Below are positions 39,715-49,450 of a stretch of 64,000 bases of DNA, piece by piece. The position numbers and the translations under genes were made by a program. This stretch comes from Cyanoderma ruficeps (Eukaryota; Chordata; Aves; Passeriformes; Timaliidae), in contig VZDJ01007749.1 of assembly GCA_008694505.1 (NCBI GenBank), positions 1,470,712-1,534,711 of the forward strand, read 5' to 3'. Under the pieces are notes generated by a model that ran no database searches, had not been told where the DNA came from, and saw only the letters and a list, made by a program, of their open reading frames with translations. Each line of letters opens with the position of its first letter. The stretch's first letter is position 1.

Positions 39715-39732
39715 AAGACAACTATGTGGAAG
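39715..39732 (+). CDS. NRXN1: Alpha-neurexin-1 SS1 cassette microexon, 18 nt
   Basis: Eighteen nucleotides between ...CTTACAG and GTGGGT. In phase 1 (one base supplied by the previous exon) they read x-AA GAC AAC TAT GTG GAA G, giving K/E-DNYVE plus the first base of the next glycine. Rat neurexin-1 alpha has DNNVEG here as I recall, so this matches except Asn to Tyr at the third residue. Alpha-neurexins are presynaptic single-pass adhesion proteins, and splice site 1 lies between EGF-A and LNS2. The exon is too short to be found by an ORF search; identity rests on the peptide, the splice sites, and two further SS1 exons downstream in the right order, strand and phase. Length is a multiple of three, so skipping keeps the frame. 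The large upstream LNS1/EGF exon is outside the window. Whether the tyrosine is fixed in birds is not known to me. Confidence 0.88.
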
Positions 39733-41668
39733 GTGGGTGCTTTCTACCTTATTTTCCTAAGCTCTTGTTTTTTCCCCTCTGTTCAGTGGGGTTTATTTTC
39801 CTTCTGCCTAATGTTATAAAAGTACACATATCATTCAGTACGGTAAGTTGTATTTTTTCCCCCATAAAGGCATACAAGTTTATTAAATAAGAGTGATTTA
39901 TTTTTTCATACAGAACACAAGCAAAGCTCCTTGGCCTTATTGCTGTAATTCCAGAATATCCTGACTGAAACAACAGGGTTTGTACTGGTTTGACTGACAC
40001 CATATCCAAGATCTTTCTGGAGATTTACAGGACTGATTTCTTCTCATGTTCTGTATGAAAAACACTTCAATAAACTATTTATCTCATCAATGTGGAGCCT
40101 AAACCCTCCCAATAAGATAGTAATGCATGTTAAATTCCTATCTTTTAATTGCTTAGGAAAATGGAAAGCGCTTTTCTCTCTAATACCACAAACCTTGCTT
40201 ACTCTATATCCTTTGCAGCACAAAGCTTTAGGGAAAAAGGTTTTCTGTCTAACTTTTCAGCATAATGCACTTGCCTTTTGGACATTGTCAAAGAAGCATC
40301 ATGTGATTTTAATAATTTTGTTGGTATGTAATTAAAATCCTCTAAAGAAAGTATGGCATAGGGCAGTGGAAACTAAGGCACAATGCCATCTATCCTGAAT
40401 ATTGGTAAGTAAGTATCAGCTGGTAAAACATGCAAATATATCATAGTTTTAATGTTGTTTTGCTTATAAGCCAAAAAGTGCAGGTGCTTTTTTATGTGTA
40501 AATATCATTAAAAGTCTCGCTGGGGTGAATCTTTGCATACTGGATAAATGATTGTCTATTTGAAAAAAATTAGTTTACCTATCTTAACTGAAAATTTGCT
40601 TTCATTTTATTTAAGTCCGATATTTTAAAAGCTGTTTTAAAAGCAAGGACTTTGTAAACTGACTCATATGCAGATTGACTGTCCTGGAATGACTCTGACC
40701 CAGGGTGCTCATGTGAGCCACTCTGGGGCCTGAGTTCATTCAGTTTTCAACTCACCACGGGCCACTGCCTGCCTGTTAGGGGTGGTTTTCTGAAGAACCC
40801 TTGGAGTGCTGGTGCTTCGTTTCTCTGTGCTGCTGTATTCAAGGGTGTAGACAGGTGCTCAGATTTAGCACACAGATGATGCTCTGCAATTTTATTAATA
40901 TATGTATTTTCCCAAGGAGAAGGAAAATTCAAACAGTTCTGGTGCTTTACTTGTGGGCACTGTCATGCTCATACACGTCAATAAAATTTCATTTTCATTG
41001 TGAGGTAAAAATGTATTCAACAACACTGGGATATAAATTCTAGCTGAAAAACATAAAAGCCTAGGAATAACTACCTACTCTTGTATTTTATCTGCGCATA
41101 AAACTCTTACTGGTGTCAACATGAGTCTCAAAATTTGAATTAGGTTCAGTATGACTAGATAAGGAGGTTCAATTGCATTTCACATATTCATTTATGCACA
41201 GCAGTACAAGATGAAACCTGGATAACAGTTAATCCAGACTTTACCTGAACCTAATTCTTAAAACTGCAACCTTAAATTTATTCCAGCACAGGTCTGGATA
41301 CTTATGCATACATTAAAGTTACAAAGCATGAATATGTAAAAAATGGAAGCATAGAATTGTGTATCCAAAGCACACCTTGAAATCTGAGCTAAATAATTTC
41401 TTCTTTGATCTCTGTTATATCTGAGCATCTCTGTAAATTAGGCGACATAAGCAAACAGAAATATGTAGTATTCAATTTTGTATATACTGCTGCTAAGAAA
41501 GGCTACTGTGTTTTCATTTTACTGAGGTTGTACTACACTTTAATACCTTCACTGCAGGTTTATCACGTTTCAATTTTGTTTTAGCCTGTGCTCTGCATGG
41601 AACCCACACACCAAACTGACAATATCCTATCTTCATATCACCTTCCTCTATCCCACCCTGTGCTCCTT

Positions 41669-41705
41669 AACTCTCTCCTCTCAAAGCCAAGTTCAGGAGA
41701 GAGTT
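41669..41705. repeat. 11-bp perfect inverted repeat
   Basis: AACTCTCTCCT at 41669-41679 and AGGAGAGAGTT at 41695-41705 with a 15-nt loop. It lies in the intron between the 18- and 30-nt microexons; in pre-mRNA two flanking U-G pairs could extend the stem. Confidence 0.85.
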
Positions 41706-44261
41706 GGAGTGGATCACACATGAGGGATTCCTTCTAAATCTTTAATTCCTAATTCACAAAGAAATTGAAGTAATGGTGCACAAATGAGTAGTTTCAATGT
41801 ATGGGGTGCCTATACGTGGCTACTTAAGGATAAAACTTCCCAGGTCTATTATAAACAGACTTTCATTTTGCAAATCTAGCAGTGACTGCTATCATGGCAA
41901 ATTTAGCCGTATCATTTTAAACCACTCTGTTTAAATGAACAGGTACAGTACTAGTAATTCTTCACTCTTCATTAGCCTTCATCCATAGATTGCAAAAATA
42001 TAAAATGAGGTAAGTATCATCATGTGCCTTTAGCAAGGAAGTATAGATGACCTTACTGCTTGCAAATAAAGTAACACAAAGAGTGAAACAAAGTACAGTG
42101 TCTTGAGTACTACTGAATTTTTGAATTGGTAGATGATTGGATTGAGCAGTGCATGTCTTTTAGATTCACTTTACTGTCTTTTTTTTCATTGAGTGATTCT
42201 TAAAATTCAAGTAGTTTTTATGATGTTTTCAAGAAGTACTTCTGGTATTTACTTTTAATTTTTTTAATTATGTAAGAGTCATCTACTTGCAACTGATCAG
42301 TTTCACATAGTATTTTAAGAAAAATACTAAGTATCAAGCAGTGATAATCTGAAGCTAGACTTTTGTTTAGGTTCATATAGCTATGAAGTTCCTATGAAAA
42401 TGTGAGCTAGTAAGAGATCACCTTCTTTTTATGCCCCTGGGAGACAGGACAGTGATTTTTTTGAAAGATCTCATATAAAGTAGTGGTTCAAAAGTCACTG
42501 TTTCATTAAAGAAAAATATGTTGTAGTGTTCAACTGGTTTCAATTTTCCTTTATCAAATATAGTCAGAATCAAGTCAAAAGTCTGAGATTTCTTACTGTA
42601 GTTGCCAACACCAGAAGTTAAAACCCAAAAGACAAATTAATCAATCACAAGAAGAAACTGATAGTCCCAAAAGGCCATGTGGCAGGGCATCCAAGCAAGG
42701 ACACGGGCACTAAAATAATTAATTAGAAAATATCACCTGGTCTTTATACTCTGTATATTCAGCAAACCTCTCTTGCAGCAACATTTACAGAACAAGAACA
42801 CCCATAAAAACATTTCTGTTCTCTTTCACAAGCTGCAAACTGCCAGTACAGCTGTGTGATGTTTCCCAAGCAATGCTGATGCATGCATCGCTTCAGGATT
42901 GCAGTCAACTTTCGTTTACATTGCTGTGAGCCCCAGGTAATCCCACCAGCTGCAGAGCTCTGTATTTGGAAACAGAATTTATTGCACAAGAGATGAGGCA
43001 CATCAGACCCTTCACTTTAACTACTCATCTAAAATGGGTGACATTAGAAAGCAATAATTCAACAAAACCATTGTTCATCTACTTGGAACATAACTTGAGA
43101 TTTGGAACTGATAAGAGACGAATCATTTAGACTGATTGCAGTCAGGAATATTTCTTTGCACTACCCTCAAGTAGCATGAGTCATTTGTGCACCTAATTTT
43201 CTTTGTGAATTAGAAATCACAGAAACTTTCTCTCTAGGAAGTCTGCTTTCCAATAAAGAGCAGGATATTTTATTGCTCATCTTCTTTGTGTGAAATATTT
43301 TCAATTAATTGCAATTAAGAAAATAATGTATGGCTTTTTGAGAAGAGGAGCACATTTAGCACATGACAAACAACTTCTGAAATGGATCCTAAAACAGCTA
43401 AATTCAAAAAGAATAAGCCTGTTTTTTAAAACAGACATAAAACCCAAAAAACTTTCATATATCTAAGAAAAATATTCTGCCAACATCACATTACATTCAG
43501 TGAGATTTAAGTATCATTTTATTATAATGAATTAAAAAAGATGAATATTTTTCCTTGAAGAGTAACAAAATTTGGCTCTGGATGAGTGATTATCATTATG
43601 GACATCTGCTTTGAAATGTCACTAGACCTATTCTGGTGCGATGGGATTTCATCTCACAATACAAATATAAAACAAAATCAATTTCTCACAGATTTATGAA
43701 GCAGTTGAAGAAGCTGTCACTTAAATTTTTTTTATTACTATGTATTTTATATTGCATATGTAATAATTTGCCTTCTCTGGAACAAATTCATTCTACTGTC
43801 GCATTTCACACAAATAAGGAGACATTCTTTGCATTATCATTTCAATGTGATGAAGGAATTTTATTTAATTACCTGAAATGCTCATTTTTATGAGGGGAAA
43901 AAGATCAGACCCAGCCCATTTTTCAGGTTTAAACTTCTTCAGGGTTTAAACATCATTTCACATGTAGAGGACAGGAAGTCCTCTCAGTAAAGTGTTCAAA
44001 GCAATATAATCAAAATATGATAAAGACAGACGGATTATTTAAGGAATTGGTTGGATTTGAAAGCATTTTATTATTTTCTGTCATTGCAAATACTGCACAG
44101 AAAAAAATACACAATAAAACAGCACCCAGTGTTTGAATTGCAGTTCTGTTACTTGTAGCCCAAAGCATTCCAACCAGTGGTTGAAAAATGCTCTTTGATT
44201 TCCCTCTGTGATACAGACATCTTATAGGAAACAGATGCCTGTCACAAAACATTTTTGTCAG

Positions 44262-44326
44262 TGTGACAACACCACCTTCCCGTGCTCCCTTGTTCATTGC
44301 TGACTGTGCTCTTGTTTCCCTTCAAG
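44262..44326 (+). promoter_or_regulatory. NRXN1: 3' splice-site region of the 30-nt microexon
   Basis: No AG between 44260-44261 and the acceptor at 44325-44326. A consensus-like branch site CTGAC (adenine 44303) lies 24 nt before the exon, followed by TGTGCTCTTGTTTCCCTTCAAG. A UGC at 44307-44309 sits between the branch site and the pyrimidine tract. This is the most conventional of the three acceptors, which suggests the 30-nt exon may be the most readily included. That last point is inference. Confidence 0.55.
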
Positions 44327-44356
44327 GTCTGGCGCACCTGATGATGGGCGACCAAG
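44327..44356 (+). CDS. NRXN1: Alpha-neurexin-1 SS1 cassette microexon, 30 nt
   Basis: Thirty nucleotides bounded by CCCTTCAAG and GTATGG. In phase 1, with a G from the previous exon, they read GGT CTG GCG CAC CTG ATG ATG GGC GAC CAA G, i.e. GLAHLMMGDQ plus the first base of the next glycine. This is the central SS1 segment of neurexin-1 alpha. The homologous NRXN3 segment, as I recall it, reads differently (SHLMMSEQ), which is the main reason for choosing NRXN1. The peptide is part of the linker between the first EGF-like domain and LNS2, the LNS domain that binds neurexophilin and dystroglycan in the family. It is GC-richer than the surrounding intron, as expected for a conserved exon. Multiple of three, phase 1 to phase 1, so it can be skipped without a frameshift. 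Confidence 0.94.
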
Positions 44357-45168
44357 GTATGGGCTCTGTTCCTTTTCCACTCTGCTTTCATTGTTTCTTC
44401 TTGTTCTGTAGCTGCTTTGAATCCATCACTGCAACTGATGGGCAAATGCTTGAAAGCTGTCTTTGGCTGCAAAGAAACACATGGTTTTGGTCACACCTTT
44501 TCTTATTTCATTTTTTTGGGGTTTTTTGGGTTTTTTTTTTTGTTCGCTCTGTAAGCTTTTGTCCTTCCTGCTTCCTCAACTCCCCCTCTTGTAATGCAAT
44601 AAATAAAAAGAGGTGAGAGAAATAAGAAGTGATTTAGAAAATTTTGTGTATTTATCAGAAAATACAATCATGCGTGTTCCTGTAAAAGATAAAGTGCAAG
44701 ATCACTCTACAGATAGATCCTGAAAGAAGATGCTCCTCTTGTAACATTGTACACATTGAAGAGTCCATTTGCATTAATGCATGGCTGATTGGAAATGTGC
44801 AGAAAGCACCTGCTCCTGGCTTCTGGAATGCTGAGAGTACAATTTTGCTACCTAACAAAACCAGTGATTTTTTTTCCTCCTAACCATTGTCCATGTTACC
44901 TTTGTGGCAGTCTTTCTTATCTTAGCATGGGTTATTTCTGTGTTTCTCTGCATGTACATGATTGGGAAGAAATAAACTAAATCCCTAATATGACACTGAT
45001 TGCATCTCCATTTGTCTTCAGACACTTATCTTACACTTTGTCTCTTCATGTTCAGATACTATTGCATTTACATGTACTCATGACTCTTACTGTTGTTTCT
45101 CTCCTCTTCTTTATTCTCTTTTTGTCTGGAAATGCTTTCTTCATGGAACCATTTCACCAAATCCATAG
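44357..45168 (+). other. NRXN1: Intron between the 30-nt and 12-nt SS1 microexons
   Basis: A short 812-nt intron with donor GTATGG and acceptor CCATAG. Near its start is a T/G-rich stretch (about 44508-44545) with alternating T-runs and GGG/GGGTTTT blocks. Its 3' third is strongly pyrimidine-rich. Its small size next to introns of many kilobases suggests that these two exons are kept close together, perhaps for coordinated splicing (inference). Confidence 0.85.
45056..45168 (+). promoter_or_regulatory. NRXN1: Long AG-free 3' splice-site region of the 12-nt microexon
   Basis: Reading from the last upstream AG (45054-45055), no AG dinucleotide occurs for 111 nt until the acceptor at 45167-45168. 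The main CU-rich tract (about 45091-45127) is roughly 40 nt upstream of the exon, and the bases next to the acceptor (ACCAAATCCATAG) are a poor pyrimidine tract. A likely branch site is CTTAC with adenine 45089, about 80 nt from the exon. Long AG exclusion zones with distant branch points are a known mark of regulated exons. The CU-rich tract is a plausible PTBP target; a UGC lies at 45133-45135. Confidence 0.6.
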
Positions 45169-45180
45169 GTAAAAGTAAAG
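45169..45180 (+). CDS. NRXN1: Alpha-neurexin-1 SS1 cassette microexon, 12 nt
   Basis: Twelve nucleotides, GTAAAAGTAAAG, between CCATAG and GTATTA. In phase 1 they read GGT AAA AGT AAA G, i.e. GKSK plus the first base of the next glycine, which matches the end of the SS1 insert in neurexin-1 alpha just before the LNS2 sequence GKEEY. A 12-mer alone would not be convincing. Support comes from its position 812 nt after the GLAHLMMGDQ exon, the same phase on both sides, correct AG/GT borders and a strongly regulated-looking acceptor. The exon itself resembles a donor (GTAAAAGT), so the spliceosome must avoid using its first GT as the 5' splice site. The following LNS2 exon was not found downstream to 64000. 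Confidence 0.88.
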
Positions 45181-46599
45181 GTATTACATGATTTTCTTTA
45201 TTTTTAATGCCATCAGTATACTTTAATGTATGTATAAATAATGCAAGTAAATGTAAATATTTTTTCACTGATAACATAAGGTAGGTATATTCTTACAGTA
45301 AATATTTCATGGATATCAAGGTAAGGAGAATTATCCTAAAGTACAGGCTGACCATTTTCTAAGTTTCTTTCCTGGTTTTGTGAGAGATGTAAAGCTTTGG
45401 CAGTGATAAAAGAGGCTACAGCTGTAGGATGTGTTCAGGATGAAATAACAGCCACATTTTGAGGTACGCCTTTTTCTGTTCTCAAAGAGCTGTAGTCTAA
45501 ACCACCAGACACAGGAAAAAAAGTGTGATGTTGTTCAGTAGAGGCTCTCTGGAGATAATCTGTGCAGGGTCAGTCCACAGCTTGATGTACGTTTTATGTG
45601 GGAATAGCACTAACTTTAGCAAATCTTTGCCCTGAGAGTTTCCTTTTATATTAATCACTTGGAGCATATCTGAGATAAGAATTGGACAAAGGAATGAGGA
45701 AGAATAAAAGCCAAAGAGAAGTGTGGTGTTTCTTTTGGATTTTTTTTATTCTTTTTGTTTCTTTATGTAAAGAATGCAAGCCATGTTTACTTCCCATCTC
45801 CCAGAGGAAAGAGTGCAGTAGGGGCAAGTTTTTTTTTCCTCCACAACTAAGCATGAAGTTTTGCTACAAGGGCACTTGTTAACAGGCATTTTGTAAATAT
45901 ATATTTTATGATAAGAAGCTGGTCATTAAAAGCCATTTAAACTCTGTTACATATGATGAATAATATAGTTCTATTAGTTTTAAGCATTTATCAGGGGGTG
46001 CCTATTTGTAGAAGACAGAAATCCAGTCTGCATGGTCACATTTTCCTAACTAATTAAATTAGAAACCAACTTCCAGGTTTGTTGGTGTCTTGGCTGATTT
46101 AGTGTTTGCATACCTAGAAAGTTCATGTGATGCAAAGACTGTAAATACAAATCTGTTGTGTCCTATTCCTCTTCATGTCAGACCCCCTGGAAAGACTCTA
46201 TACCTGTATAGGTGGGATACCATTTAAAGGGTTGTGTGTGTTCTGGAGCTCTACGTCTTCTTACTTAGGAAAGGTTTTAAACAAGTATGACAAACAATCT
46301 GTTGATTTCTTTTTTTTATGGGATCATTTTGTCTTGTTTGCTGTATGACTGATACTTTGTGTTTCTTAACAGTACCTAGTATGCATGATTTCCTTATTAC
46401 TTATTGCTATCTCATTCCTAATCAGTAGATATTCTGGTTGCAGTTACCTTAAAATGACATTTTTTATTAAGTGAACCATGACACTATAGATAATTTTTTG
46501 TTAGTAATGCAGAATTATTTTCTAGATTGTTCTGTACACGGAATATATTATGTATTCTGCACAACACCAAAGGGTTTTTTTGTATGAAAAGATTAGAAT

Positions 46600-46620
46600 A
46601 TAAATATTATTAATATTTAT
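46600..46620. repeat. AT palindrome, 10-bp arms
   Basis: ATAAATATTA, T, TAATATTTAT. Perfect but low-complexity. Confidence 0.85.
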
Positions 46621-48829
46621 TATGAATAGTAGCTGATCTGGAGAGCAGACTTTTAGTGAACCAGAAATTTTTCAAGTATTGTGCAACATTTAGACTTTTA
46701 TATTTTTTAAAAGGATTAACTATATTAAATAATTTAAAAAAACCCTTCTATGTGTTAGCTACATTTAATGTTTAATAATGTGCCATGTAACTTAGACACC
46801 AGTCACCAATCATCTAATCATTTGACTACTTTTTTCCATTCATATTTTGCTTTTTATTAGATTTATCCAGTTAATATAGAAATTACCATTACTGTGTTTT
46901 GTGAATCCCAATACTTCTGCACATATAATGGTGTATATTTGTTCAAATTGATGGAAAGGGTTTATACGTGTACCAACACTATAGAAAGTTGTTTGTAACA
47001 GAAAATATTTCTCAGTGTTGAGCCATGTCCTCAAACAGCAAAAAACAGCCCTCATTTTGTTAAGTCTCCCAAAACTTTACTAATATCAGGTATTGAAACA
47101 TGTGACCTTGAAACAGTTGAGGCAATACACATTTTTAACATGACAATATAAAAAATTAGGAGGGCGATGGAAAGAAATGAAGAGAAAAAAGAGGAAACAC
47201 CTTTGTTATAAGTTCCATTTGTTGAGAGGTATGCAAGGACAGTAATTGTAAAATTCTGGGTAATTTTATCATGAATATTTCTTATTTTGGAAATATAAGC
47301 CATAAAACACTTTTAAGAAGCTTTACAATGTGATTTGTTCTGAAGAGTATAAACGGCTGAAGTATCATCATCTGCTTTAATTGTGTAGATATTCTTTGGA
47401 ATACTGGAGAAGGACAAAAATATCAGTGAATCTTCAGAATTAGGTCAGGTTGTTGACAAGGTATGGACCTGGTACTGACAGAGGAAGGAGAAGATGAGGC
47501 AGCCTCTCCAACTGGGCAAGCAAAACTAAGTTCAGTGTCATCTCCTACGGCCCCTGATGTTTGTCATTTAGTAGTAAATGTAAATCGGGATACTCTGGAT
47601 AATCTCCCCATAAATTACTCCTTGTAGATGTTATCCCTAGTTCTTGGAAGATCTCCAGTCTTTTAATTATACTGGCATTTGTATTTTTTCTGACAAGCAC
47701 CATATATTAAGAAATATTTAGGAATTCCTTTTTCATCCCCTGGAAAAAACCTACCTGAACTGAACTTTAGCAGCAGGGTTGTCACAGTTCTCATGGTGAA
47801 AACACATAGGCTGGTTAAGGTTTGTAAATGGTGTTGATGTTTTTATTAGACCACTTGAGAATGCTACTCAGAGCAATTGTTTGAATTCAAAGCAAACCTT
47901 AAATCTGCTGTTCATAACAGGTAGATTTGTTTGCCCCAAACAAATTTGTGCCCAAACTAATTTTTTCTGCTCTCTCCAACTCTTGGAGGTGGTCTAAAAA
48001 CTATTTCCACCTTACCTCATCAAAGTCATGCAGGATTATTTTGTGATGAATAGTAATACAACTAAACCTACATGGCAACTAATGCAAAACACTCAATTTC
48101 TTTATTTAAAAAAACACAAAAACCTATCCTCTCCTTTTCATATTCTTTTGGTGAGCAATGAAAGGAATTTATAATTCAGAAACTATAAAAGTGACATGTA
48201 TTACTTCCTTTTCATAATGCAGTTCTCTTAAGCCTACATATTTTTTTACCTATAGTTTATTTGTGTAATTGTCATACTTTTGACTATATATATTACTCAT
48301 TCCATACCTAAATACTATGTTCATACTCCTGTTCTATTATTTTAGAGATTATGTGCAACTTTAAATTATACAAGTCACACAAGTTTGTAAAAAACTGTAA
48401 AATGTTAGCTAGCTGAGCAATAAGTGTTTCTACCAAAAGATTGATAGTACAACTGCAATTTATTGTATTAGATTGCAGACTTTTGATGTGCTGGTATTTG
48501 TTATGCTATGTATAAATGCTGAAGAAAGACTTCAGAATGGCAGTTTATGTATGTGTCAACATCCTTGAAAAAGGAGGGCAAGTTTTTTGTTGCATGCGCT
48601 ATAATACAATATGTGTAACACCAAAGTGAAACCATTAATTTTTTAATTATCAATCACTCAATTCATTTGACAGCTGGAAAAATAGAGCATTGAAAAATAA
48701 AAGCAATTTAAATAAATCTTTAAACAATCATGAGCATAAAAGTAGTATGTTATAACTAAGTAATTATGTAGTGCTTGTATCATGCCACACAAATCTCACC
48801 TTTTGCCAGTAACCTCCCTGACATCAATC

Positions 48830-49450
48830 TGTGTCAAATTCCATCATTAACCTTCCTGCAACCACAAGTTCATCTTGCTGTAATGACTTTCATCTTTGCT
48901 CTGGTTTTGAAGAACTAAAAAAGTCTTGGCTTCTTGCACTCTCAGATCTCTTGTGGATTGTTGAAGTGCCTGTCCTCTCCTCATCTGCTTTTGTGTGTGC
49001 TGCTTCAGAGTGGGCCTGAGAGACACCCATAGCCCAGCCTTCCTGACCCAAGCCCCCAACAGTCCAGAAATCCTGTAAATATTTTGGTACAGTCCTGGAC
49101 TCAAGCTCAGCTCCTTATTTTTGGCTCAGTACCCTGTTGACATGGATTCAGTTTCATGCCTTCTCAACTGCAGCTGGCTTTTGCCTGGCAAGCACAAAAC
49201 ATGGATGGAGGGCATTCCTGACTCTCTGGACTTGTTCACATAGTCATATATCCTCTGTGATAGCAGCTGGTTGAAAAGACTCTCTGCTGCAACTGAAGTG
49301 AGGTGGTATAGGGCTTTGACACACAAATGGGGTTGCCAGGGTCTGGTAACTGAAATTGTTCCTGGGTGACATTTCTGGAGAAGAATGGGTAATGAGCTTC
49401 CTCACTCAATCTTGTAGTTGCTTCTGCTGATAAAAAGGAACAAGTCAACA
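48830..49450. other. GC-richer block of unknown origin
   Basis: Stands out from AT-rich surroundings and is open in short overlapping frames on both strands (48831-49019 plus; 48847-49104, 49126-49326 and 49236-49451 minus). No CR1, SINE or LTR signature is recognised and no NRXN1 peptide is present. A decayed retroelement or an untranslated exon are possible. Confidence 0.25.

Larger units (their letters stand above)
39733..44326 (+). other. NRXN1: Intron between the 18-nt and 30-nt SS1 microexons
   Basis: A 4,594-nt intron, GT at 39733 (GTGGGT) and AG at 44325-44326. It contains no recognised repeat. Visible structure includes an 11-bp perfect inverted repeat at 41669-41705. The block around 42750-43010 is less AT-rich than its surroundings and stop-poor on the minus strand, but I do not recognise it. 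The rest is plain AT-rich intron. Confidence 0.85.

Noticed and set aside
39675..39890. 71-codon plus-strand frame containing TEDNYVEGG
   Set aside because: It includes the 18-nt exon in frame but continues into intron past a good donor, so it is read-through and not a gene.
44263..44616. 117-codon plus-strand frame overlapping the 30-nt microexon
   Set aside because: It runs through intron on both sides and contains T-run-encoded Phe stretches. Its only coding part is the GLAHLMMGDQ exon.
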